Below, in pieces: positions 43,201-50,997 of a stretch of DNA of 53,800 bases. The stretch's first letter is position 1, and the number at the start of each line of letters is the position of its first letter. This DNA comes from Chloroflexota bacterium (GTDB lineage: Bacteria > Chloroflexota > Dehalococcoidia > Dehalococcoidales > RBG-16-60-22): NCBI GenBank assembly GCA_016190585.1, contig JACPQH010000117.1, forward strand, positions 1-53,800, written 5' to 3'. The translations under genes were made by a program, and so were the position numbers. A model generated the notes under the pieces. The model was not told the origin of the DNA, made no database searches, and saw only the letters and a program-made list of their open reading frames with translations.

Positions 43201-44677
43201 CCCGCGCACCCACGAGCCCCTCTTCCAGGATACTATCCGCGACGCCGGGCTGAACAAGTACCTCTTCGACATGGCCAACATCCGCGACCAGTGCTCCTGG
43301 GTGCACGCCACCCATATGCCGGAGGCCACGGACAAGGCCAGGGACCTGGTGCGCATGGCGGCGGCCCGCGCGGGCACGCTGCGGCCTTTACACCAGACCC
43401 GGGCGGATATCAAGCGGAAAGCCCTGGTCATCGGCGGCGGCCTCTCCGGGATGACGGCGGCCCTCTCCCTCGCCGCCCAGGGATTCGAATCGGCGCTGGT
43501 CGAGAGGGCAACGGAGCTTGGCGGCAACCTCAAGCACGTGCATTACACCGAGGACGGCGCTGACCCGCAGGCGCTGCTCGCCTCCCTCGTCCGCCGGGTG
43601 GAGTCCGAGCCCCGGATAACGGTCTTCAAGGGCGCCGAGCTCAGGGAGACATCCGGCTTCCTGGGGAACTACCGGACGAGTATCCTGGTTGACGGCCGCA
43701 CGGAAGATATCGAACACGGCGTGGTCATACTGGCGACGGGCGGCGTGGAGTACAAGCCCGTGGAGTACCTCTACGGCAAGTCAAACCGGGTGCTGACCCA
43801 GCGCGAGCTGGAAGAGAAGCTCGCCGGGGGCGGCCTGGACGCCGGCAAGCTCAAGTCCGTCGTCATGGTGCAGTGCGTCGGCTCCCGGGAAGAGCCGCAC
43901 ATGTACTGCAGCCGCATCTGCTGCCGCGAGGCCATCAAAAACGCCCTGCTACTGAAGAAGGCGAACCCGGCGCTCCAGGTCTACGTCCTTTACCGCGATA
44001 TCCGGACCTACGGCCGGCACGAGCTGAAATACCGGGAGGCGCGCGACCTGGGCGTGACCTTCATCCGGTACGAGGTTGACCGGAAGCCCGAGGTCGCGCA
44101 GAACGGCGGCGGGCTTGACGTCAGGGTGTTTGACAGCGTGCTGGGCACGGACATCAAGCTGGAACCCGACCTCGTCGTGCTCAGCGCCGGCATCAGGCCG
44201 CAGCCGGACGCCGAGGAGTTCGCCAGCAAGCTCAAGCTGCCGCTGACCCAGGACAAATTTTACATGGAAGCCCACATGAAGCTGCGCCCGCTGGACTTCG
44301 TCAACGACGGCATGTATCTCTGCGGGCTGGCCCACTCGCCCAAGTCGATTGAAGAGTCGGTCATCCAGGCGCGGGGCGCGGTCGCGCGGGCGATGACGGT
44401 GTTATCCCAGCCGTACCTGATGGTGGGCGGGGTGGTCTCGGTGGTTGACCCCACCCGCTGCGTGGCCTGTCTCACCTGCGTGCGCTCGTGCCCGTTCAAG
44501 GTGCCCCGCATCAACTCCGAGGGTGTGGCCTATATCGAAGCCGCCGCCTGCCAGGGCTGCGGCATCTGCGCCGGCGCGTGCCCGCGCAAGGCTATTACGT
44601 TACAACACTACAGTGATGAGCAGGTCATGGCCAAGAGCGCCGTCCTGTGTGCTCACATTGAAGAAAGGAGCCGATGA
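40214..44677 (+). CDS. hdrA: HdrA-GltD-HdrA fusion flavoprotein (electron-bifurcation type)
   Basis: 1487 residues, about twice a normal HdrA. Visible order: first HdrA start with FAD motif VVGGGIAGM (16-24), CSMC and one ferredoxin motif CTGCGDCAQACP (115-126); then a GltD/NfnB-like NAD(P)H module, with CxxxC cluster motifs (165-216), VVGAGPSG (264-271), VVIGGGNVAMD (about 395-405) and CLNCGFCSECLQC (about 633-645); then the rest of HdrA with IQCVGSR and CSSVCCMYA (about 727-746). A second HdrA follows: VCRCGTN (about 935), VIGGGLSGM (about 1072), VQCVGSREE and CSRICC (about 1220-1238), and two C-terminal ferredoxin motifs (about 1414-1465). It probably oxidises NAD(P)H and splits electrons to ferredoxin and HdrBC/MvhD. 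Confidence 0.92.
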   Translation: MSDASNDNKNRVGAVMVVGGGIAGMQSSLDLANSGFKVFLVEETSAIGGRMSQLDKTFPTNDCSMCMISPKLIEIDKNLNIELLTNTRVQSVEGEEGDFTVTVLKKPRYIDLKKCTGCGDCAQACPVSLANEFEMGLNQRKATFKRYPQAIPSAFSITKAARPPCKLSCPAGCNGQGYVALISQGKYVEAVDHIKKTIPLPSTLGRICHHPCEQACNRGDVDQPIAIATLKSFVSDLVRQRRKDGQLPPEEKPVIDLAKPKVAVVGAGPSGITCAYELVKKGYPVTIFEAASRPGGQLQSSIPRYRLPKDVLADDIKDIMDSGIELKLNSPINDRSALDGLKKQGYQAVYLAIGAQKSRGLPIPGAELPGVLLALDFLRKANLDEDTGIGKRVVVIGGGNVAMDVARTARRLGAAEVHAVCLESRTEMPAHAWEIEEAAEEGVDIQPSWGPRQIIAGDGKVAGIEFEKCTAVFDSQKRFSPVFDKGVTQKFDCDTVIIAIGQAADPGMLEQKTGIKSNRGFIVADPLTLITGEPGVFAGGDAVTGPKSAVEAIQQGQEAAISIERYLTGQDLRQGRQLPRETPAPLPEGEHDWKPRVSMTKIALERRISGFDELEPGFTEEEALREARRCLNCGFCSECLQCVAACQAKAIDHAMKPETVKLRVGAVVLAPGFEPFDAALKSEYGYGRMPNVVTSLEFERILSASGPFQGQVKRPSDGKHPVKVAWIQCVGSRDETCGRDYCSSVCCMYATKEAIIAREHDSHIQPTIFYNDMRAFGKGFERYYESAKAKFGVRYVKSVVSGIKELQQGKNLLLDYYNGEGKQTEEFDMVVLSVGLVPSKSAAGLASTFGIKTDRFGFCQTEELSPNITSRPGVYVAGAFDRPMDIPEAVMSASSAASLAAQSVAQARGTLVTEKVYPPELELDHQAPRIGVFVCRCGTNIARVVDVPNVAEYAKTLPNVVHAEENLYTCSTDTQAKIIQTILEKKLNRVVVASCSPRTHEPLFQDTIRDAGLNKYLFDMANIRDQCSWVHATHMPEATDKARDLVRMAAARAGTLRPLHQTRADIKRKALVIGGGLSGMTAALSLAAQGFESALVERATELGGNLKHVHYTEDGADPQALLASLVRRVESEPRITVFKGAELRETSGFLGNYRTSILVDGRTEDIEHGVVILATGGVEYKPVEYLYGKSNRVLTQRELEEKLAGGGLDAGKLKSVVMVQCVGSREEPHMYCSRICCREAIKNALLLKKANPALQVYVLYRDIRTYGRHELKYREARDLGVTFIRYEVDRKPEVAQNGGGLDVRVFDSVLGTDIKLEPDLVVLSAGIRPQPDAEEFASKLKLPLTQDKFYMEAHMKLRPLDFVNDGMYLCGLAHSPKSIEESVIQARGAVARAMTVLSQPYLMVGGVVSVVDPTRCVACLTCVRSCPFKVPRINSEGVAYIEAAACQGCGICAGACPRKAITLQHYSDEQVMAKSAVLCAHIEERSR

Positions 44678-45105
44678 TGGTTGAAGCATTTGAACCCAGG
44701 GTAGCGGCCTTCTGCTGCCACTACTGCGCGTACTCGGCCGCCGACCTGGCAGGCTCGATGCGGATGGAGTATTCCCCCAACGTGCGCATCATCAAACTGA
44801 TGTGCACCGGCAAGGTGGATACCCTGCACCTGCTGAAAGCCTTCGAAGACGGCGCTGACGCGGTCTTCGTGGCCGGTTGAGAGGAAGGCGATTGCCATTA
44901 CCTGGAAGGTAATCTGAGAGCTAAACAAAGGGTCAATCAGGTCAAGAAGCTGCTTCAGGAGGTTGGCCTGGAACCCGAACGCATCGAGATGTTCAATATC
45001 GGGGCCTCGGACGCCCCCCGGTTCGCCCAGGCCTGCAACGAGATGACGGAGCGCGCCCGCAAGCTCGGGCCGAACCCCTTGAAAAAGGAGAAGGTGACCG
45101 CATGA
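44674..45105 (+). CDS. mvhD: MvhD-like iron-sulfur subunit, probable selenoprotein (UGA at 44878)
   Basis: 143 residues if the in-frame TGA at 44878-44880 is read as selenocysteine (residue 69). Before it: CCHYCAYSAADLAG (about 14-27) and KLMCTGKVD (about 42-50), MvhD motifs. The family normally reads VxGC-xxGDCHY; here it is VAG-U-EEGDCHY, so the TGA is precisely the conserved Cys. The frame then runs 75 more codons with typical family sequence (EGNLRAKQRVNQVKKLL) and its real stop overlaps the metV start as ATGA. Start ATG 44674 overlaps the hdrA stop. MvhD passes electrons between hydrogenase or another donor and HdrA. VhuD of Methanococcus is a known Sec-containing homologue. A gene caller would truncate this to 68 residues. 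Confidence 0.9.
44878..44913 (+). promoter_or_regulatory. UGA-Sec codon and SECIS-like hairpin
   Basis: The UGA is followed by a perfect 6-bp stem ATTACC (44897-44902) / GGTAAT (44908-44913) with loop TGGAA; the loop begins 23 bases after the UGA and has G as its second base. Distance and loop G agree with the bacterial SECIS that SelB recognises. Confidence 0.75.
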
Positions 45106-45788
45106 TAGTCGCTGAGAGAAAATCGTTCGATGAGATAAAGGAGCTGATAAAGGATTACGACAAGATACTCATTCTCGGCTGCGGCACCTGCGTGGCGGTG
45201 TGCATGGCGGGCGGGGAAAAAGAGGTCGAGCTCCTGGCCACCGAGCTCAGGATAGCCAGCAAGCTGGCCGGCAAGGATGTTGAGATCGGCGAGGCGACCA
45301 TCCAGCGACAGTGTGACCGCGAGTACATCGAACCCATCATCGAGAAAGCCGCCGAGTACCAGGCGGTCCTCTCGACGGGCTGCGGCGCCGGCGTGCAGTT
45401 CGTCGCCCAGCTTTTCGCGCCCCAGACGGTCATCCCGGCCCTCAACACGCGTTTCATCGGCGTGACCGAGGCCGAGGGGACCTGGGCGGAGCGCTGCCGG
45501 GCCTGCGGCAACTGCGTCCTCGGCGAGTACGGCGGCATTTGCCCGGTCACCATGTGCTCGAAAGGGCTGCTCAACGGCCCCTGCGGCGGCAGCAAGAATG
45601 AGAAATGCGAGGCCTCCGGCGACAAGGACTGCGCCTGGATATTGATATACAAGCGGCTGAAAGAGCAGGGCAAGCTGGACAAGCTGCGCCATTTCGCCCA
45701 GGCCCGGAACCACGCCTGTCAGGCTAACCCGTCGCGCCAGGTAAACGAGGCCTACGTCAAGCCGCAGATGGAAGTCGTCAAGAAGTAG
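45102..45788 (+). CDS. metV: MetV-like methylene-tetrahydrofolate reductase C-terminal domain protein
   Basis: 228 residues. Cys-rich N-terminus GCGTCVAVCMAGG (about residues 26-38), a Cys in QRQCDRE, then CRACGNC, CPVTMC and NGPCGG (about 138-170): the MTHFR_C-type zinc/iron-sulfur protein named MetV in acetogens. In Moorella, MetV, MetF, HdrABC and MvhD form one complex that reduces methylene-THF. Here metV is the last gene of the operon, starts by ATGA overlap with mvhD, and no metF follows. It is expected to anchor a MetF encoded elsewhere to the Hdr-MvhD electron chain. Confidence 0.85.
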   Translation: MIVAERKSFDEIKELIKDYDKILILGCGTCVAVCMAGGEKEVELLATELRIASKLAGKDVEIGEATIQRQCDREYIEPIIEKAAEYQAVLSTGCGAGVQFVAQLFAPQTVIPALNTRFIGVTEAEGTWAERCRACGNCVLGEYGGICPVTMCSKGLLNGPCGGSKNEKCEASGDKDCAWILIYKRLKEQGKLDKLRHFAQARNHACQANPSRQVNEAYVKPQMEVVKK

Positions 45789-45902
45789 ATTTCCGCATCC
45801 TGCCAGCCCCCCCCGAGGCTTTCCCCCTTTCGCCGGGGCATTTCGCCCGCTAATCGCCAGGCTCAACACCAGCCCCTATCTTCCCAATCCGGTTCGGGTT
45901 TG

Positions 45903-45909
45903 CTATACT
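45903..45909 (+). promoter_or_regulatory. Possible promoter -10 for the AMP-ligase-like gene
   Basis: TATACT at 45904-45909 preceded by TG one base upstream (TTTGC-TATACT), an extended -10 without a clear -35. The stretch 45789-45990 shows no other gene. Confidence 0.35.
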
Positions 45910-45990
45910 TAGCGAAACGGCGCTCAAGAGACGACCGCTAAATGAGGAGGCTTTTGCAGCGCGGGAAAGAGTACGGTACCAACAAAAACA

Positions 45991-47460
45991 ATGCTTATAG
46001 GCTCCATGCTGGCGCATACGGCCCGCCGCCTGGGCAGCAAGGCCGCGATAATCCTGGGAGAACAGACCATCACCTATGCGGAGCTGGCCGGAACATCCAA
46101 CAAGGTGGCCAACGCCCTGCTCCAGGCCGGGCTGCGCAAGGGCGACCGTGTCGGACTGCTGCTCAATAACAGCCTGGAGTTGGTTTCGCTGTTTCTCGGG
46201 ACCATCAAGGCCGGCGGTATCGCGGTCGGCCTGGATACCCGCTACCGTCTTGACGAGCTGGATTCGGTGCTCGGGAGCTGCCGGCCGCGCTTTCTGACGG
46301 CGGAGAGCCCGACACTGGAATATATCTTGCCGGCGCTGGCGCGGTTCCCTTATGTCGAGCAGATAATCAGCCTCGATCCCGGCTACCGGGGCCGCGGCCT
46401 TATCTACGAAGATGTCATCCGGGCCAGCTCTGCGGCGGAGCCGGGCGTGGCGCTCTCCGAGGACGATATCGCCACGATAACCTATACCTCCGGGCCGAGC
46501 ACGCATCCCCACGGCGCCATGTTTTCCCACCGCTGCCTCAGCGCCGAAGCCGCCTGTTCGGCGGCCGGGTTCGCGCAGACCGAACGGGACATCGTGATGC
46601 TCTACGCCCTGCCCCTGCACCACATGTTCGGCCAGACTACCGTCCTGCTCACCTGCCTGTACCAGGGCAGCACGATCGTCATGGTGCCGGGCACGGGCAT
46701 CTCCATCAACACACTCATGGAGTCCATCGAGAAGCACCGGGGAACGATACTGCTCGGGGTGCCGTACATCTTCGCCCTGGCGATAAAGATGGCGAAACGG
46801 GAGGGCATCAAGCACGACCTCAGCTCGCTGCGCTTCTGCGGCTCGGGCGGCGCCCCGCTGCCGGTGGAGACCATCCTCGAGTTCAAGCGCCACTTCGGCA
46901 TGGCGCTGGGCGACCTCTGGGGACTGACCGAGGCCGTCTCGCAGGTGACCTGCCAGCCGCCCGACGGCTCGGGCAAGATCGGCTCGTGCGGCATCGTCCT
47001 GCCCGGGTGGCAGGTCAAGATTGTGGACGGCGCCGGTAACGAGCTGGCGGTCAACCAGCCGGGCGAGATCCTGGTCAAGGGGCATTTCACACGCGGCTAT
47101 TACAACGACCCCGAAGCGACCGCCAAGGTAATCACCGACGGCTGGCTGCACACCGGCGACCTGGGCCGGATCGATGAGGACGGCTATGTTTACATCACGG
47201 GGCGCAAGAAACGGATGATTATCCTCAAGGGACAAAATATCTACCCGGACGACGTCGAGACCGTGATAAAGACCCATCCCAAGGTAGCCGATGTCCGGGT
47301 GACGGGCTTGCCCGACGAGCTGCGGGGGGAGATCGTCAAGGCGGTTATCTATCTCAAGCCAGGCGAGGAATGCGAAGAGGCAGAAATAAGGCGCTTCTGC
47401 TACGAGCGCATGGCGGACTACAAGACGCCCAAAATCATGGTCTTCGAGAAATCCGCGTAG
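45991..47460 (+). CDS. AMP-dependent synthetase/ligase-like protein with degenerate motifs
   Basis: 489 residues of the ANL fold (acyl-CoA synthetase type): GLRKGDRVGLLLNN, a LYALPLHHMFG region (about residue 207-217), GSGGAPLP (about 288-295), WGLTEAVSQ (about 310-318), and TGDLGRIDEDGYVYITGRKK (about 389-408, A7/A8). Two active elements are off: the A3 P-loop is YTSGPSTHPHG (consensus YTSGTTGxPKG; Lys replaced by His), and the protein stops at FEKSA, before the A10 Lys. The frame ends at a clean TAG. ATG 45991 has no good ribosome site. It could be a decayed acyl-CoA ligase, or an ANL protein doing something else. Confidence 0.78.
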   Translation: MLIGSMLAHTARRLGSKAAIILGEQTITYAELAGTSNKVANALLQAGLRKGDRVGLLLNNSLELVSLFLGTIKAGGIAVGLDTRYRLDELDSVLGSCRPRFLTAESPTLEYILPALARFPYVEQIISLDPGYRGRGLIYEDVIRASSAAEPGVALSEDDIATITYTSGPSTHPHGAMFSHRCLSAEAACSAAGFAQTERDIVMLYALPLHHMFGQTTVLLTCLYQGSTIVMVPGTGISINTLMESIEKHRGTILLGVPYIFALAIKMAKREGIKHDLSSLRFCGSGGAPLPVETILEFKRHFGMALGDLWGLTEAVSQVTCQPPDGSGKIGSCGIVLPGWQVKIVDGAGNELAVNQPGEILVKGHFTRGYYNDPEATAKVITDGWLHTGDLGRIDEDGYVYITGRKKRMIILKGQNIYPDDVETVIKTHPKVADVRVTGLPDELRGEIVKAVIYLKPGEECEEAEIRRFCYERMADYKTPKIMVFEKSA

Positions 47461-47666
47461 GAAGAACCGGCCGCTGCCCCGACCGCTTGCTTGAGGCTTT
47501 TACACAGTTGATTTTCAACATTCCGGCGAAAGCCGGAAGCCCAGGCTAATCTCCGACAAGGATTCCGTAACAAGTACGGAATGGTAGTGGATGTCGCCTC
47601 CAGGAGGGTACACCCGGCCTCTCTCAAGGCGGAGGAGCCGCACAGGCCCATGTCCGTTAATAGGCG
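47461..47666. other. Structured intergenic region between convergent genes
   Basis: Two perfect hairpins: TTCCGGC-GAAA-GCCGGAA (47521-47538, GAAA tetraloop) and ATTCCGTA-ACAAG-TACGGAAT (47562-47582). Neither has a T-run. No gene is seen. It may be a repeat, a 3' end structure or an RNA element. Confidence 0.5.
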
Positions 47667-50126
47667 CTAGCTCCGCTCCCCTACCGGGGACGACCAGACG
47701 CGCGCCACCTCTTTAGCGAGCAAGGGGTGCTCTTTCAGGTACGGGTCCTTCTCGAAGAGGGCTGTCGCCTCGCTGCGGGCCTGCTGGAGCAATGGCAGGT
47801 CGGAAAGCCGGGCCATGCGCAGGTCAGGCAGGCCGCTCTGCCTCGTCCCGAAGAACTCGCCCGGGCCCCGCATCTTCAGGTCTTCCTCGGCCAGCACAAA
47901 GCCGTCGCGCACTCGCTCTATTATGTCAAGTCGCTGCCGCCCCACCTCGGAGGGGTTGTCCGCCAGCAGCATGCAGTAGCTCTGCTCGGCGCCCCGGCCC
48001 ACCCGGCCCCGGAACTGGTGCAGCTGGGACAGCCCGAAGCGGTCGGCGCTCTCCACCAGCATCACCGTGGCGTTGGGCACATCGATGCCGACCTCGATGA
48101 CCGGCGTCGAGACCAGGATGTCAATCTCCCCGGCGCGGAAGTTGCCCATGACGGCGTCCTTCTCGGCGGGCGTCATCCGGCCGTGGAGCAGACCCAGTCT
48201 CAGGTCCGGAAAGACCTTTTCCGAGAGCGTCTGGTACTCGCTCACCGCCGCCTGGGCCTGGACGGCGTCCGATTCCTCGATAAGCGGGCAGATGATAAAG
48301 GCCTGGCGCCCGGCGACGGCCTGCTGGCGGATAAAAGCGTAGGCCGCGCTGCGCTGGGCGGGCTTGAGCCAGCGGGTCTTGATGGACTGACGGCCCGGCG
48401 GCAGCTCGTCGAGGACGGAGATGTCCAGATCGCCGAACATCGTCAGCGCCAGGGTGCGCGGGATGGGGGTGGCGGTCATCACCAGCATGTGGGCGTTCAG
48501 GCCTTTCTGCCGCAGGGCCGAGCGCTGGGCGACGCCGAACCGGTGCTGTTCGTCGATCACCACCAGTCCCAGCCGGCTGAACTCGACCCCTTTCTGGGTA
48601 AGGGCGTGCGTTCCGATGGCGATATCGATCTCCCTGTCGGAAACAAGCTGCTGCAGCTCATGCTTCCGGGACTGGCTGATATCGCCGGTGAGCAGCGCCA
48701 CCCGGAGAGGCCGGGGAAGCAACCCGGAAAAGGTCAGGACGCTGCCGCTGTCTGCCGGCGAGGCCAGATTTGATAATAGCCCGCCGATGGTGGCGAAGTG
48801 CTGCCCCGCCAGGATTTCAGTGGGTGCCATCAGGGCCGACTGATAACCGGCGGCGGCCGCGGTGAGCAAAGCGGCGGTGGCCAGCACCGTCTTGCCGCTG
48901 CCGACATCGCCCTGGAGCAGGCGGCTCATCGGCTCGGTCTTGCGCAGGTCAGTCATAATCTCGCCGAGCACCCTTTTCTGGGCGCCGGTAAGCTCAAACG
49001 GCAGGGAACTCAGAAAGGACCGCACCAGAGGCGCGTCCGCATCCAGCGCCTGTCCCGGCCGGCCCTGCCGCCAGTCCCGTTTCCGGCCCATAACGCCGAT
49101 CTGGAGCAGGAACAGCTCATCAAAGGCCAGCCTGAGCCTCGCCTTGTCTTTACCCGACTGGTCGTCCGGGTAATGGGCCTGGGCGACGGCCTGGGACAGG
49201 TCAAGCAGGCGGCAGCGCTGCTTCAGGTCGGCCGGCAGGAAGTCGGCCAGCGCGCCGGACCATTCCTCGGCCACCTCCTTCATGAGCTTGCGGAGCTGCC
49301 TCGGGTACAAGCCCCCGGTAAGCGGGTAGACCGGCACCAGGCGGGCGGTGTGAATTAGGTCGCCGTTTCCAACGGATTCCCACTCCGGCGACTCGAAGAC
49401 GTACCGTCCCCGGAAAAGGCTCACCCGGCCGCTCAGCGCCACCCGGCTGTTCGTCCGCAGCGTCTTCGCCAGGTAGGGCTGGTTGAACCATACCGCCCGG
49501 ATATTACCGGTCTCGTCCCCCAGTATCGCCTCGGTTCCCCGCTTCCCGCCCAGCATGACGACATCCGCCGACCACACGTTGGCCACGACTGTCTGCTCGC
49601 CCTCGGCAAGCCCGGCTACCGGCCGGGTCTGGCTGTAGTCGATGTGGCGCCGCGGGAAGAAATAGAGCAAATCGCGGACCGTCCTGACGCCGAGCTGGTT
49701 GAGCTTCCCCGCCAGGCTGCCGCTAACGCCACGGAGCCGGGTGACCGGCGCGTCCAGGTCTGGTTCCTTTAAAATCCCGGGCGCCGGGGGCTTTTTTCGC
49801 ACAGGACGCGGCAGGACGGCGCCGGGGCTTTCCTTTGCCGGGGGATTACCACCGCCGAGACCCGAGAGGGCCTCCAGCAGCTCGTCCAGCCATACCCGGC
49901 GCTCTTCCGGCGTCAGGGCGGCGTAGCTCGTCGCGGCAAGCTTCTTGAAAAAGAGTGTATCCCGCCGGTTGGTCGCCGACGCCTCGTTCTTCAGCGCCCA
50001 GTTACCCAGAAACCTGTTCAGGCCGCCGATGACCGCGGTATCGGCGCAACCCTTCTTTTTCTCAAGCTCGATAACCTTGCGCAGAGCATCGACATCAAAA
50101 GGCAAGAACCCGGCCTCCGTCAGCAA
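47667..50126 (-). CDS. recG: ATP-dependent DNA helicase RecG
   Basis: 819 residues, TTG start. An N-terminal extension of about 120 residues (found in Chloroflexota and Firmicutes RecG) precedes the wedge OB domain (about 170-290), then the SF2 core: GDVGSGKTVLA (Walker A, about 409-419), DEQHRFGV (DEQH, about 528-535), TATPIPRT (about 553-560) and QFRGRVGR (motif VI, about 714-721). It reverses stalled replication forks. Last gene of fakA-degV-recG, with a gap of about 30 bases to degV. Confidence 0.95.
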   Translation of the reverse strand: MLTEAGFLPFDVDALRKVIELEKKKGCADTAVIGGLNRFLGNWALKNEASATNRRDTLFFKKLAATSYAALTPEERRVWLDELLEALSGLGGGNPPAKESPGAVLPRPVRKKPPAPGILKEPDLDAPVTRLRGVSGSLAGKLNQLGVRTVRDLLYFFPRRHIDYSQTRPVAGLAEGEQTVVANVWSADVVMLGGKRGTEAILGDETGNIRAVWFNQPYLAKTLRTNSRVALSGRVSLFRGRYVFESPEWESVGNGDLIHTARLVPVYPLTGGLYPRQLRKLMKEVAEEWSGALADFLPADLKQRCRLLDLSQAVAQAHYPDDQSGKDKARLRLAFDELFLLQIGVMGRKRDWRQGRPGQALDADAPLVRSFLSSLPFELTGAQKRVLGEIMTDLRKTEPMSRLLQGDVGSGKTVLATAALLTAAAAGYQSALMAPTEILAGQHFATIGGLLSNLASPADSGSVLTFSGLLPRPLRVALLTGDISQSRKHELQQLVSDREIDIAIGTHALTQKGVEFSRLGLVVIDEQHRFGVAQRSALRQKGLNAHMLVMTATPIPRTLALTMFGDLDISVLDELPPGRQSIKTRWLKPAQRSAAYAFIRQQAVAGRQAFIICPLIEESDAVQAQAAVSEYQTLSEKVFPDLRLGLLHGRMTPAEKDAVMGNFRAGEIDILVSTPVIEVGIDVPNATVMLVESADRFGLSQLHQFRGRVGRGAEQSYCMLLADNPSEVGRQRLDIIERVRDGFVLAEEDLKMRGPGEFFGTRQSGLPDLRMARLSDLPLLQQARSEATALFEKDPYLKEHPLLAKEVARVWSSPVGERS

Positions 50127-50155
50127 AGGGGACCCGGATGATACCCGGTTCCGGG

Positions 50156-50995
50156 CTACTGCTCGGCTTCGAGAACGGATACCGAGAGTACATGAGGGCC
50201 TACGTAGGTGCCGATGACCGGGCTGACCGTCGCCTCGATAATCTGCTCTTTGGGGAAGAGCTTGCCCAGCCGGTCGATGAGGGCGTCGGCCTCATCCGGC
50301 GTCGTGGCGTGTTCCACGGCCAGGCCTTCGATCTTGGGCACCGCCGCGACCGCGTTGTAGAGATAGTCCTTCCCGGCCGTCCGGGAACGCACCCGGGTCA
50401 GCGGGTAGACCTCGCCATCCCGTATAGTAAGGACCGGCTTCACGGAGAGCATCGAGCCGAGCAGCCCCTGGGCCTTGCCGATGCGCCCGCCCTTGGCCAG
50501 GTATTTCAGGGTATCGACGAACATGATGGAGTTTACCCGCCCCATGCTGCTATTGACAATCTTCACCAGCTCGTCCAGCTTCGCGCCGGCTTTGGCCGCC
50601 CGGGCCGCCGCGAGGACGATCAGTCCCAGGCTCATGACCACCGTCCTTGAGTCGATGACCTCGATGCGGGCCTTGCCTTCATACATGTTTTTCGCCTGCA
50701 CGGCGGACTGGTAGGTGCCGCTTAGCTTGCTGGAAAGGTCAATGACCAGGATCTCGTCATGATCCCGGGAGAGCCGGTTATATACGTCAAGAAAATCGCC
50801 GGGGGGCGGCTGGGTGGTGGTGGGCAGCACGCTGGACTGGACCAGCCGGCGGTAAAACTCCTCGGTGGTCATTTCGACCCTGTCCCGGTAGACCTCTTCT
50901 CCAAAGCGCACGTATACCGGCACGACTTGAATGCCGAGGTCCCGCGCCATGTCTTCCGTTATGTCTGATAAGCTGTCGGTTATTATTGCCGTCAT
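50156..50995 (-). CDS. degV: DegV-family fatty-acid-binding protein (FakB-like)
   Basis: 279 residues of the two-domain DegV fold. Motifs: TDSLSDIT (residues 6-13), SSVLPTTTQPPPGDF (about 53-67; fatty-acid carboxylate contact), SKLSGTYQSA (about 88-97) and VIGTYVGPHVL (about 260-270). DegV/FakB presents fatty acid to the kinase FakA; the FakA gene ends 2 bases before this start, which supports a FakA-FakB pair in fatty-acid phosphorylation. Confidence 0.92.
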   Translation of the reverse strand: MTAIITDSLSDITEDMARDLGIQVVPVYVRFGEEVYRDRVEMTTEEFYRRLVQSSVLPTTTQPPPGDFLDVYNRLSRDHDEILVIDLSSKLSGTYQSAVQAKNMYEGKARIEVIDSRTVVMSLGLIVLAAARAAKAGAKLDELVKIVNSSMGRVNSIMFVDTLKYLAKGGRIGKAQGLLGSMLSVKPVLTIRDGEVYPLTRVRSRTAGKDYLYNAVAAVPKIEGLAVEHATTPDEADALIDRLGKLFPKEQIIEATVSPVIGTYVGPHVLSVSVLEAEQ

Positions 50996-50997
50996 CT

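Noticed and set aside
44674..44880. A 68-residue stand-alone protein ending at the TGA
   Set aside because: Conserved MvhD sequence continues in the same frame for 75 codons and couples to metV, so the TGA is better read as Sec.
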